Positions 35,466 to 46,220 of a stretch of DNA of 64,000 nucleotides are shown in pieces. The stretch is from Heterostelium multicystogenum (Eukaryota > Evosea > Eumycetozoa > Acytosteliales > Acytosteliaceae), in contig RCNN01000024.1 of NCBI GenBank assembly GCA_003667245.1, forward strand, positions 62,001 through 126,000. Direction: 5' to 3'. The notes under the pieces were generated by a model. The model was not told the DNA's origin. It did not search any database and saw only the letters and a program-made list of their open reading frames with translations. The position numbers were made by a program, and so were the translations under genes. Within the stretch, counting starts at the first letter, position 1; the number at the start of each line of letters is the position of its first letter.

Positions 35466-36095
35466 ATGTTTGCAACTACCAATGGCAAAGATAAAGAGAA
35501 ACAAGATGCAGATTTCAAAAAAGCAGATGGACAATGTCTATCTAACCAAGTCAAACCGCAGAGGCATTTGTAAAGGACAATTATTATAACTTTTAGATAA
35601 TGATAGATCTGTATGTATAATAATAACAAGCAAGGCAATTGTAAATGAGATCTCTAACCAATAGGTCTATATTCTAACCATCTACCTTTGTTTTTTCATT
35701 AAATCTGAATTTGAATGCATTTAGAAACTATTAAGATTATATAAAGAAAACAGCTTCGTATTATGGAACGGAACAGAATTAAAAGGCCTAGAAATGATAC
35801 AGGGTTTATATAGAGAGTTACCTCCAACAGTACACAAGGTAGAGGCTTATGACGCCCAATATGTATTAGGTATGTAATCAACTTTTAGAGAGAATCATTG
35901 GAGCAAAGCTAACTTTATTGACAGGTACAAACCAACAAGTTGCATCAATAATGATTACAGTTTCAGGAAAAAATAACAATGGCTGGTCAAGTTACACATC
36001 AATTTCACCAAACTCTCGTACTACTTAAAGATCCAGTGAATCAAAACTTTTATTTAGGAAATGATTGTATGAGATTGACATCTACTTGCACATAA
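35466..36095 (+). CDS. NXT1/p15-type mRNA export factor (NTF2-like fold)
   Basis: Not visible as a long frame because it has three short exons plus indels. Exon 1 (35466-35610) encodes MFATTNGKDKEKQDADFKKA and, after correction, AEAFVKDNYYNFLDNDRS. Exon 2 (35725-35869) encodes KLLRLYKENSFVLWNGTELK then LPPTVHKVEAYDAQYVL. Exon 3 (35925-36095) encodes GTNQQVASIMITVSG then QFHQTLVLLKDPVNQNFYLG and ends NDCMRLTSTCT. The YY...D.DR, LVWNG..L.G, LP...H....D.Q and (F)HQT/NF..L motifs match the NXT family, the partner of the TAP/NXF1 mRNA export receptor. About 153 residues are expected. Three single-base errors are needed: a lost A in the AAA before CCGCAG, a lost T in TTTTAG near 35592, and one near 35975. 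Confidence 0.8.
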
Positions 36096-36189
36096 AGAAA
36101 TAGAAGAACAATAAATAATAATATAAATCAAATAAGACAAGAAGAGTTGATCAACGATGTCTTGTTACCAGTGCTGAGCAAGAATCAAT

Positions 36190-36565
36190 TCAAACTATAT
36201 TCTTTGGTGGATTTAAAAAATATGCTGGAAGACAACTTGCTTTGTATTGAAGGATAATCTTTCCGTTGTGTACATACTCATGATCGTGGAGATCTACACC
36301 AGAGAAGAGAATATAAATATCTCTTAAAATCATTGTCTAGACAAAGATATAATACCTTGTTGTCGATACCAAAATCTACTTTGTTGCTATCCTTAAATGT
36401 TGGAAGATAGCTGCTCCTGTGTATTCCTTCAGCTGGTATCATTCTTTGACTAAACAAGAGATCATATATCATAACAAGTAGCATACTATACTTTATCTTT
36501 GTAATCTACTCATTCTTCAGCTGTGGAACCAAATGCTCGTCATTAAATTCTTTATCTGGTGGCAT
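36190..36565 (-). CDS. Unrecognised small spliced gene
   Basis: The ATG at 36565 gives MPPDKEFNDEHLVPQLKN. A GTAGAT...TTTAG intron then joins to QRMIPAEGIHRSSYLPTF and KDSNKVDFGIDNK, followed by a GTATTA donor. After a second intron, in a frame needing one adjustment, come DLHDHEYVHNGKIILQYKAS and CLPAYFLNPPKNIV with a stop at 36190-36192. The segments have protein-like composition and sensible splice signals, so I think it is a real gene of about 90 residues, convergent with the NXT gene. I do not recognise the family. Confidence 0.45.
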
Positions 36566-36873
36566 GATTCAGTTAGTTAAACAAGTAAAGCTACGACTCG
36601 TTCAGATCGATTCCTATATTTACATTTCAATGTTTTGCAAACCAAAACATAGCAGTCTTACTCTTCGACTCTGAAGTCGAGGTTTGGAATTATAAACCTT
36701 TAATACTACCCTTCTTTTGGTAGTTTATCGATAACTCCCGATACTTGTATATAGAAGGCACACAATTTTAATTGGGACTCTAGCAATGACATTCCAGTCC
36801 AGGACTTGACTTCGTTTTTTATTTTTATTTTATTATATTTTATTTTTGTGATTCCAATAAGGATATGAGGGTG
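36566..36873. other. Short intergenic region
   Basis: Contains a moderately G+C-containing stretch near 36655-36700 (CTTCGACTCTGAAGTCGAGG, a short hairpin) and T-rich runs. I see no gene or RNA that I can name. Confidence 0.45.
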
Positions 36874-38822
36874 TTAAAAGGTTTCTGATATTGGTATAAA
36901 ACCACCAGAAGTGGTACCTTGTACATTGATATCACGAAGTGCTCCATCATCTTCAACTCCTGCACCGCTTGCTGTTGGACCACCACTTGATGTACCTGAA
37001 TCGGATTTGAATCCATCTCTTAATGCACTCCACATCATCTGACCTTGGGAGTTCATTAAAATGAATTCTGGCATTCCTGGTACTGCAACCAAATAGTTTT
37101 TTACCTCCTGGAGGCTGTGAATTTTGGTAGTAATCACTACAATAGGATTCAGTTGTGTAGGTCTGAACTAATCCAGATATGGTATCTCTTGCTCTTATCA
37201 TATAGTAATATGTAATCCATTGGGCTGTGTGTTGGTATGGGAAACTTGGATAAGATGGAACCAATGTTTTGGTTGGTTGGTTAATGGACAAATATTCAAT
37301 GGTTGTTTTGAGATCGTTTGTTCTCGAAGCCAAGATAATTCCATTGTTAAGTGGATGACTTGAATCAAAGTTAACTCCTTGTGCTACATAGTTTGCCCAT
37401 GTGCTAACAGGAGTATTAAACATACCCCAGCCAGCAAAATTGTTAACACCATCATGAGATATGAATCCCCAATTCACATCATTTCCATCATTTGGTGGAA
37501 TATAAAGGTATCTAGAGTGTGTGATTGCTCCACCATATCCACACCAAACTGGGGCGGATGCTCCATTGGTGCAAATATTTCCATCACTTTGAATGGTCAA
37601 CACATAGGGACCTGCTACATTCAGTGGATTAGCTCTGGACCAAACTAATTGTCCCATATAATTTGGGTTTTCTGAATAATGAATCTAGTTTAATAATTTG
37701 CAAGGTTTAAATCAATTATGATTGTAACTTACGAACATAGAATCGAGTTTCACCAATACTTGTAATCATCAAATAATCACGTCCATTGGTGATAAAGGAA
37801 CCTGGTGGTATCTTGTTGTTGGTTGATGATTGAGCATCAAGATAACTTCCTGGTATCAATGAATAGAAACCTGACAGTGTTGTACTTCTTCCAAATACAC
37901 CCCAAATCATTTTACCAGCAGAGTTTTGAATAACAATACCCCATGGTCTTCCATATGATCCAGATGGGAGTATATTGAAATATGCACCACCAAGATTATT
38001 TGACCATGTACAATATTCATTCACTCCACTTGAAGAATAACTGCAAAGGTTACCATCAGTACCAAGTTTACCATAAACTCCAAAATCAAATACGTGGTTG
38101 TTAGCAGAAGGTCTAGATTGCCAAACAACATTTCCACTTGGATCATACAAGACAAACATTCCATCTAGATGGAGAATGAAACTGTAGTCATTCACAGTTA
38201 ATGTATAAAGTGCTTTTAATGTTGTTCCAACACCAAAACTAGCACCTGTTGTCAAAGGAATTGAATTGGCATCATTGGTGGCTGTTGGCTGAATACCTAT
38301 ATATTATCCAATTAGTTTCACTCTAAACTTCAGTAATATACTGTATCATATACTTACTATTATAAATTCTATAAAGTTGATTCATTCCGGTATTGTTAGT
38401 TGTTGGATTTGGAATTGCGCAACCTGCAATTCCTATTGAAGCAGCACCTTGAGTAGTTTCAAGACATGAACCAGCAAATCTATTTTTGATATTGATGAGA
38501 TCTGTATTTCCTGGAACAGTTAAAATATCCCATGTCAGAATCTCACTCAATGGTCCACTGTCTACACAGGTTGTAGCAGTAGCATAGGTAAGTATTCCAA
38601 AACATAATCCTGAACCTTGATTGACCAATTGTCCTTTACTATTGTAATTCCACTTCTGGTAATTATTAGATGAAGTACAACCTGCCAAAGTAATATGTGA
38701 TGCACTTGTGGTAGGACTGGTAAAGCATCTACCATAATTGGGGTCCAAAAATTGATAAATCTGGTCACCTTTGCAAGTACCAAAAATTAATAGAGAGAAT
38801 ATAATTGTATATATAATTTCAT
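36874..38822 (-). CDS. Secreted lectin: ricin-B domain plus two bulb-type lectin domains
   Basis: The ATG at 38822 followed by one lost base gives MKLYIQIIFSLLIFGTCKG, a signal peptide. The first domain is ricin-B-like (DPNYGRCFTSP, NNYQKWNYNSKGQLVNQG), carrying a QxW-type motif. After an intron near 38300, a bulb-type mannose-lectin domain follows (LNVNDYSF-like, LHLDGMFVLYDPSGNVVWQS, KLGTDGNLCSY). An intron near 37680-37735 leads to a second bulb-type unit (YVLTIQSDGNICTNGASAPV) and a long C-terminal region with another hydrophilic lectin-like segment (FILMNSQGQMMWSALRDGF). It stops at 36874-36876. A frameshift near 37110 is required. Dictyostelids use lectins for bacterial binding and cohesion; comitin has a related bulb-type domain. 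The combination implies multivalent sugar binding outside the cell or in secretory compartments. Confidence 0.75.
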
Positions 38823-39362
38823 TGTATTTTAAAGTAAATGATAATTGAAGAAGTTCCTCTTATAAAGACCATAAAAAGTTGTCCCTCATTTGAAATCGCG
38901 ACATTATCGAACCTTCGTCTATTTGGTTTAAAATTTAATATCCAATGTCCCGATTAAGTTGATCAAAGAATCAAACAAAAATAATAGGTCATTTCTTTGA
39001 TTCTCATATGAAGATGGTTTACATTCCTCGGTTGATGCGTTGACAACCAAAAAACTATATTAAGAAACACAAGAGTGAGATAATTAATTAATATCTGCCA
39101 CCTGGCAACCCACATACGTATCAACCTGGTAGGTATGATAATGCAAAAAAAAAAGGGATTATTTTGTGAAAGGTTTTTTAATAAATTTGGTTTTTGGTTT
39201 TTTCGATTGGTCTTGTTGTATTTTATGACAGTGATTCCTGGTTGTTCAAAAAAATAAATAATTAATGGAACTACCAAGTAATATTAAAACAATATTGAAA
39301 AAAAGTGGATAGGATATCACCACACTCGGATATATAAAATTGGTTGAGTATCTATTCTTTTA
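38823..39362. other. Intergenic region
   Basis: A+T-rich DNA upstream of the lectin gene. A minus-strand frame at about 38963-39277 has biased composition and no similarity. No gene called. Confidence 0.5.
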
Positions 39363-39990
39363 TCATGATGATTTCAGCATCGCATTAATTGTATATTCAG
39401 ATGGAACAAAAAAAAGTGATTTGGTACAGAAATGGTTAAACCCTGTATGGTTAAAAATAATTATATGTGGAGCTGGATCTCTTTGGTTGACTACTATCCA
39501 ATTATTTCTCTGAATTGAACAAATACATCATTACCAACTCTTGGGGTCCAATGGACATAGATTTAAATTTTAGGGAACGAATTAAGACAGATAAAGTACA
39601 GAATACTATAAAATTAATTAAAATAAGTATTTGAGATGATGAACAAAATATCAACTATATCAACATACTTGATACTTCTGCACCATAAGAATGTCCCAAC
39701 ACCATAATTCTGTTGCAAATTTCACATTTTTTGAGTGAATCTTTAATTCCAGCATCGATATCTTCAGGAACACTAACCCAAGAGTGATAGAATCCTTACT
39801 GAATCTTGGTGTCAGTGACATTTGGAGTCGACACGAAAGAACTCAAAATTTTCAATCCAATCAAAAAAACAGATCCAATGGGAAAAAATAGATATGGTTC
39901 ACAGTTGGCCAACTCAATCCTAATCAATCTATTAATTCAAATGCACAAAATTTAACTGTTTTGCAATCAACTAATCGAATCGGAATTTAA
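39363..39990 (-). pseudogene. Class 3 lipase remnant
   Basis: Minus-strand pieces in shifting frames follow the order of a fungal-type class 3 lipase: DWIENFEFF near 39870, GFYHSWVSVPEDIDAGIKDS near 39800, the nucleophile elbow VLGHSYGAE near 39690 (family GHSLGG), WTPRVGNDVFVQFREI near 39540 and VVNQRDPAPHIIIFNHTGFN near 39480, then MLKSS and a stop at 39363-39365. The N-terminal third of such enzymes is missing; sequence before 39960 is A+T-rich and the next gene ends at 40072. Between the active site and PRVGN there is an A+T-rich break that may be an intron. It is either a 5'-truncated pseudogene or a badly sequenced gene. Confidence 0.6.
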
Positions 39991-40071
39991 AAATTGATTC
40001 TATATACATAATTTATTTCTATTGTTCATTTGCAGATCTATACATGATTATACGATTATATTGTTTTTATA

Positions 40072-41769
40072 TTATTGTAATTTACATTTGCTGCTCTTTT
40101 CTTTATCCCCACTCTTTTCCTTGTCATCCTTTTGTTTGGATTGATTGGAACGCTTTTTACCTTTTTGGTTCTCTTGGCTCTGCAATTGAAGGGCAACCGC
40201 AAAGTCACGACTAGAAAAATAATAATTAGAATAATAGTAGTTTGGTTAATATTTTAACGAACTAAACTAATCTGTGATGTTACATACTCAATGTCTGGAT
40301 TTGCATTGGATTGTTCTTGTAAATACTTGGCATACTCTTCGTCGGTCATGAATTCTGTCGGTACGACTGTAGCTTCGCCAACCTTTGGTGAATTCGAAAA
40401 GTTGGAATATGGATCCATTTTATGATATAGAGTAAAGTCGGACATCAAGAAATCAGAGTCTCCGTTGATTTGTGAGAGTCTCTCCCAAACGACAGGTTCA
40501 TTTATGTATCCTTCGTCAGTGATTAAAAGATACAATGAGTCGGATGTCTTGTAGATAGTTGCGAAATGATTGTTTCTAAAGAGTATTGAAAGCTCTCCTT
40601 CTTTGAGATTGGAGTGCAACTCACACAAACCATGATATGAGAGCTGAGATGAGGTGTCCTTGAGAAACTGTGCTATCTTCATGTCAACCATAATATCATC
40701 TGACGAAAGTCCACTTGAATAGCTGTCGTCTTCATCAGTCAATATATCTTTCGGGAATCCATGGCTATCAACTTGTTTGCCTTTATCACTGCTATTGTTT
40801 GAAGTAGTAGTTGTTGTAGTTGTTGTAGTTGTGGTAGTGGTTGTTGGCGAAGATTTTTTCTTCGGTACTGGATCAAATTCATCATCTAGATTGCTACTTT
40901 TATCATTATTATTTGATTCAGTTGGATAAGGTGGAGGTGGTGATGAAGGGATTGTCGTTTTTGATTCCTTTGGCGATGTGGCAGTTGAAGCTTTTTGGTG
41001 TAAATATAGTTTCTCCATGACCTGATTATATGACTTATCTCCAATGATGGACATCAATTCAGTATCCTGCGGATCTACCAGCCATCCATGAACCAAATCA
41101 ATATTTAACAGCTGGAATATATTGATGTCGCACGATGAATCGAAATCCTTGATACTAAGCAAAACAATAATATTCATTAGTAGTTGGTCTTCGAAGACTG
41201 ACAACAAAAAGAGAAAGATGATTACCCTGTAAATTTGATGTCCAAAATTAAACCACTGACGAGTGATGGCAAAATATTCATGGAATGATTCATCTTGATT
41301 TCATGTTCAACCTGTGATTCTCCATCCTTAAACTATGAATTGACAAAAAGACAAAGAATTAGTCAATCTGATCAAATTGATTCGTTCCCGATTAATGTAT
41401 ATTATATGATCGTTACTTGTGGTATGTTTTCCAATAGATAGCATCCTATTCTTGTGACCAGGTCATCATAGGTGATAGGGACTTCGGGTAGATCAACACA
41501 GCCTCTCAATGACAAAATGTTGATGATGGCAATGAGTGGACATGGACCATTTTGCTTCTGTGTAACAATATTTCGTTTCTTATCTTGGAATACGATTGAC
41601 TTTACACTGAATACCTCTTGAGATGCCTGTTGCTCCCCTGACTTTTGCTGTGACTCTTCCAATCCTCGAGGCGATGCATTATTTTTGTTACTATTTGCTA
41701 AATCTTTACTATTTGTAGTAGTTGTGTCGTGGTGGTGGTAGTGGTGGTTGTAGTTATATCAGACATCAT
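40072..41769 (-). CDS. MINDY-family deubiquitinase
   Basis: Cleaves K48-linked ubiquitin chains in its known relatives. The start at 41769 (or 41766) opens MMSDITTTTT, a Thr-rich leader with one frame slip. Catalytic Cys lies in QNGPCPLIAIINILSLRG near 41535, after VKSIVFQDKKRNIVTQ. The middle exon (to about 41207) has SSCDINIFQLLNIDLVHGWL, then a Ser/Thr-rich insert with a poly-Thr run near 40810-40840. The C-terminal core has LKEGELSILFRNNHFATIYK, where NNHF carries the catalytic His, then LYLLITDEGYINEPVVWERL. The last exon after about 40210 encodes RDFAVALQLQSQENQ, a ubiquitin-binding helix of MIU type common to MINDY proteins, and a Lys-rich tail ending SSKCKLQ. The stop is at 40072-40074. 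Confidence 0.92.
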
Positions 41770-42572
41770 CTTCACTAATATTGAAAATAAGATAAATAAC
41801 TATAGTGAACAAATATTTATAGTAATGTAGTAATACGTATACTAACTAATCTAAGTATAGTATTCTATTGGTATTCTATTGTATTGGTAGTAATAGTTGT
41901 AGAAGTGCTATTTTGTTTATGCTTTGTTTTTGTTGTTGTTGTTAGCAATTGTTGTTGTATTTAATTTATTTAATTTTCAAATTAAAGTCAATAACAATAA
42001 CCTCCATTATAGTAGAATTGAATTATTATTTTTAATATTATTATTATAATTGGCACACCAACTAAATTAAATTAAATGAATGAAAAACCACAAACTCTTC
42101 AACAGCAAAGAATTATTCATATTATTAATTAATTTTATATGTTGTTTTATCAAAAGGAACAGTACCCCCACTAAAAACAACTACAAAATAGAATCACCCG
42201 TCATCAGATGTATCCTAAATTTGACAAGATTGGAATTTTTAAGGTCGGTTGGAAAATCGATAGAATTTAATGAGATCTAAATTTACACCACGATGAATGC
42301 ATATTTTTTGTTATTGCCTATGATAAATACTACGATAGTGTCAACCATGAACATTGTTCACTGTTCACCTAGAATTAGAGTATGCATTAGTGGATATTCT
42401 AGTTGACTAGTTTGTCACCTGAAGCACAAACATAGGATTTAAAGTACGGAAATGAAACACAAAACAAAGATCAAGTAGTGGGAATATTTACTACAGATAT
42501 TGATACAATGAACTTTGATAAATCATTAATCTAATCAATTTATTATATTACGATAGTATAGTAGATATCAGA
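41770..42572. other. Intergenic region with possible reverse-transcriptase trace
   Basis: A+T-rich promoter-side DNA of the MINDY gene, with TTG triplets near 41935. The only protein-like phrase is a short plus-strand reading at 42289-42372 containing YDSVNHEH, listed as a finding. Confidence 0.4.
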
Positions 42573-43865
42573 TTAAACAACACATGTTGGATAACCAAAG
42601 TCCCACACAACGTTACCAGTGCAAATTTCGCATCTGCTTCCGGTGAATCCTGTTCTGCATCTGCATACTCCATCACAATAAGCCATTGGCACATTACCAC
42701 ATTCGTAGTCTGCAACACAGGTCGATGGTCTGCCATCTGGCAACAAGCTTACACACACTGGAATGCCATTTTGTCCGTATCTGATGATACCATTGCAGGT
42801 CTGGCATTGGTCTCCGGTGAATCCTGCAGAGCAACCACATCGGTTGAGTGGAGTGCTTGAAGAGTATAGAGTGGTGACAGTTGGTGTTGCTGAGCTGAGT
42901 GGGCCTACTGACTTGACCTCGTTGTTAGTAGTGGTATAGTAGATTCTGTTCTTTGCTGAATCCAATGCCATTCCTAGAATTGGATCGGTTGTCAGCATTC
43001 TGAAGGGTCCTCCATTTATAGGAAGCTCCATGATTCCACGACTTGTGTTATAGGACCATGTTGGCTTGAGTCCAAAGTAGAAATGGGTGTTGGTCATGAC
43101 AAAGGAAGTTGCTTCTACTTGAGAGGAACTCACAAACTTTAGTTCTGACAATGAGCAGTTGTTGCATCCAACTGGCAATTTGTAGATGTTGGTGGTAACA
43201 GCGTCATTTCCGTATTCGAGACGAACAATGAATAAGAGATTAGTATCCTTGAGTCCGAGGAAATTACAACGGTTATTGTAATAAGAGTTATCAAGCATAA
43301 TCACATCACCAGCATTCTTTTCCTCTGGGGTTTTTGGTATGTTGGATACACGGTGAGTGTTCCAGTCACAGAAGAAAGTTCTTTGGTTGTCTTCGTCAAA
43401 ATAGACACCGAGATTGTATCCACGGACATACCATACACCTGGAATGGAAGGAGCACCTGCATTGTATGGTCCAACGACTGGAGCTGCTCTTTGGCTGTTC
43501 ATGACATAGGGTGTATTGGTCTTGCGCAGATATCCAACCAGTCCCATGAGCATACTGTATCCTGGTCCACTTGATACCTCAGTTTGGAATGGATAGATGA
43601 TCGATGGCTTTCCACCAGCGAATGGAACACCCAAGAGGTAGGTGACGCCAGTTGGAGAATTCGAGCTTCCATTGAAATTTCCAATGAAAACCACTCTTTG
43701 ATTGGTTTCATCCAAACCGACACCAGGCAGCATATTAACACCCTTGTAGCATTGTGCCTGTGGTTGAACACCACACTGATAGTCACCTTGGCAATCAATA
43801 TTTGGCTGTCCCTCTATTACCACTCCAAGAATGGTAAATATTAAAACCAAATATAAATATTTCAT
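42573..43865 (-). CDS. Secreted EGF-like/propeller protein
   Basis: A single uninterrupted exon of 430 residues. Residues 1-19 (MKYLYLVLIFTILGVVIEG) are a signal peptide. Residues about 20-330 form a propeller-like region with repeated D-xxNQRVVFIGNF, DEDNQRTFFCDWNTHRV, LDSAKNRIYYTT phrases, typical of six-bladed YWTD/NHL-like repeats. The C-terminus has two EGF-like modules, CGCSAGFTGDQCQTC and CRCRTGFTGSRCEIC. Such proteins are secreted or cell-surface in dictyostelids and may bind matrix or signalling factors. The partner is not known. Promoter-side A+T-rich DNA begins immediately upstream. No frame error is seen. Confidence 0.8.
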   Translation of the reverse strand: MKYLYLVLIFTILGVVIEGQPNIDCQGDYQCGVQPQAQCYKGVNMLPGVGLDETNQRVVFIGNFNGSSNSPTGVTYLLGVPFAGGKPSIIYPFQTEVSSGPGYSMLMGLVGYLRKTNTPYVMNSQRAAPVVGPYNAGAPSIPGVWYVRGYNLGVYFDEDNQRTFFCDWNTHRVSNIPKTPEEKNAGDVIMLDNSYYNNRCNFLGLKDTNLLFIVRLEYGNDAVTTNIYKLPVGCNNCSLSELKFVSSSQVEATSFVMTNTHFYFGLKPTWSYNTSRGIMELPINGGPFRMLTTDPILGMALDSAKNRIYYTTTNNEVKSVGPLSSATPTVTTLYSSSTPLNRCGCSAGFTGDQCQTCNGIIRYGQNGIPVCVSLLPDGRPSTCVADYECGNVPMAYCDGVCRCRTGFTGSRCEICTGNVVWDFGYPTCVV

Positions 43866-44718
43866 CGTTTTATTTTTATTAATATATTATTTTTTTATGG
43901 ATAATATAAAGTATTTAGAAATAATAATAATAATTTTATAAATTATAATGGAAGTGAAAGTTGATATTATTTATATTGATCTACTTTCTTAATTTATACT
44001 TATAAAATTAAAATGTTTAAATTAAAACTGATTGAATGAAGTATCAACAATAAAATTGTCAATCTGACATATTGTTGTGTTGGTTGTATGTATCCATCCA
44101 TTTCCAAACATATATTATATGGCATTTTAAACACATATGTATTTTTCAAACAATCTAACTTTGTTTTGAAGTGGTAGTTGTGATTTATTTTTAATAGTGG
44201 TCATCTAACAAGCAAGTGTGTGAAGTGAGTTTGGTGTGTAAGTAATGACCTACAGCATGGTGAGTACATGCCATACTAAATTTCACCAACTTCAATGGTG
44301 TTAACTATTAAAAAGAATGAATGAAGATGATGTGATACGTATGTATTTTTCTAAGTATTTGTTTTATAATCTATATTAAGTACTTTAAAAACAATATTTT
44401 TCATTGAAATTATACCTATCAAACAAATACACTAACCTGTTGTAATAATTATACCAGTATTTCTACTTTATTTCTTTATTTTTAACTACTACTGTTGTAC
44501 CATCTTGTTACTTAATATTTTATTTTAGCCCAACCATAAATATATTACAATGAATGGTCAATTTTAAACATATTAAATTGTAAATAAAAGTTCATTTTAA
44601 AAGGAACAGTATTGAGATATCTGTTTCAAAATGTTGCTCACAATGCACTGAATTTTTTTATTATTGTTCAAGAAGTTTGTTTTTGACATCATTTATATGA
44701 ATTCGGGTGATTGTTGAT
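43866..44718. other. Intergenic region between divergent genes
   Basis: A+T-rich shared promoter region between the EGF-like gene (-) and the AIRIM-like gene (+). It contains GTGTG tracts near 44215-44240. No gene seen. Confidence 0.6.
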
Positions 44719-45666
44719 ATGGATAGTGGCAACTACAAACCTTGGTTTCTCAATGTAAATATAGATAAAGATGATGACAATGTAATAAGTGGTGGTTGTA
44801 GCAGTGGTAGCGTAAACACTGCTAAAAACAATACAGTTCTCTCACCTACAAAGAAAGATACTTCGACAGGTGACTACTCTACTCTGTCTTGCTACAAATA
44901 TTATCAAAGTGTTTTCGATCAACTTGCACAGTCAATTGCATTGTGGAATGGCTACGAAAGCAACCAATTCACTGCGCTAAATAGCGTTGCAGTATGTCTT
45001 GATCGTCTGCAACTCATCATGAACAACGAATCTCTGCAGAATCGACATCTCAATACAAAACAATTTGCTCACTTTCCATCTAAAGCTCCCCGGGGCTCTG
45101 GCAATGTCCACGAAGACTCGGGAGAGATCGCTGACATTTCAATGTGTATCATGAGTGAGCTGAAGCTCAGCCATTGTCAGCGTCTGGAGGAGCTCATGAG
45201 ATCACTGTTGCGATACAACGAAAGCAAAAGAAAGATCATCGAGAAGATGACATCACTCTCTTCAGAATTCAATGTGTACTACCACAAAAACATAGAGACG
45301 CCGTTTGCAAACGACAGTAAACATATGACTAGACAACTTGATTTCAACGCCGGTACCCCATCGAATCATCCACTTACAAATCTACATCAATGGATCAACT
45401 ATATTTTCCATTCCTTCAAACAAGAGTAAGATTGGCTCATAGCATCCCTCCTAGATGATAGATAACCTAACACCAATCCTCATTGCTTCGCACTCGTTTT
45501 CTAATCTAGATTCCTAAGAAAAGACGAACTGATCAAGATGATAAACTATACTAAACTGGATGAACTTTCAACGATTTTAGATGATTGGGAATCTAAAACA
45601 CTGATAGATCAACTAAAGATTAGAGAATACTTGTCGTTGGCTAACGGTGTAATAAAAGATGATTAA
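44719..45666 (+). CDS. AIRIM/C1orf109-like ribosome maturation protein
   Basis: Exons 44719-45425 and 45510-45666 join in frame (GA|A) and give 287 residues. The N-terminal 60 residues are polar. A helical core follows: YYQSVFDQLAQSIALWNGYE, LNSVAVCLDRLQLIMNNE, then HCQRLEELMRSLLRYNESKR. The C-terminus, LTNLHQWINYIFHSFKQEFL then RKDELIKMI..LDELSTILDDW, matches the pattern of human C1orf109 (DMLEWLQDIERHYRKSYLKRK... LPKAWD). That protein works with AFG2-type ATPases in 60S ribosome subunit maturation. The resemblance is by motif order and not strong in identity. The frame has no errors. Confidence 0.5.
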
Positions 45667-45873
45667 GTTTATTTAAATAGAGAATTTTATTTACAATTAC
45701 ATGATATTCTATGCATATGTACTGTTGTACTGTACCACTATTATATACATAATATTATTAGCTTTTTGATTAGCGATGTGTAATTGATGTGAAAAAATAG
45801 ATTGCATTTGCTTTTGCTTTTAATTGCATAGTTGTTGTGATGTTGCTATCGATCTATCTATTTATCTATTTAT

Positions 45874-46220
45874 CTATTCGTCAGAGTGTGCTCTTCTCAT
45901 TTTCTTTCCACCTCTTTTGTTTCCTTCAACGGTAACCTCATCGACTTCCATCTTTTGTTGTAACTTCAATTGCTCCTCTTCCATCTTTCTCTTATTTTGC
46001 TTGGCTTCCATTCTCTTCTTACGTTTCTCCAACTCCTCCTTCTCTCTGACGAGATCATAAGAGTACTCTCTTCTTCTCAAAGTTCTACTATTTTTCTTTG
46101 CCTATGATTATATCAAATCATATCGTTAATAAACATGTATAACACATCATTTGCAAACACTGTCAGTCTATATCTAAATCGGCATGATGTTTGACTTTTA
46201 ACTAATAATATCCATACCAT
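45874..46220 (-). CDS. Small basic coiled-coil protein
   Basis: The main exon (46101-45874) encodes AKKNSRTLRRREYSYDLVRE, then a Lys/Glu/Arg-rich helix (EELEKRKKRMEAKQNKRK), an acidic patch (MEVDEVTVEG) and a basic tail (KRGGKKMRRAHSDE). A GTATGG donor sits directly after an ATG at 46218-46220, and an AG acceptor at 46102-46103, so exon 1 would consist of the start codon alone, giving MAKKNSRTLRRRE of about 75-80 residues. The composition suggests a nucleolar or ribosome-biogenesis protein, but I recognise no family. Confidence 0.5.
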
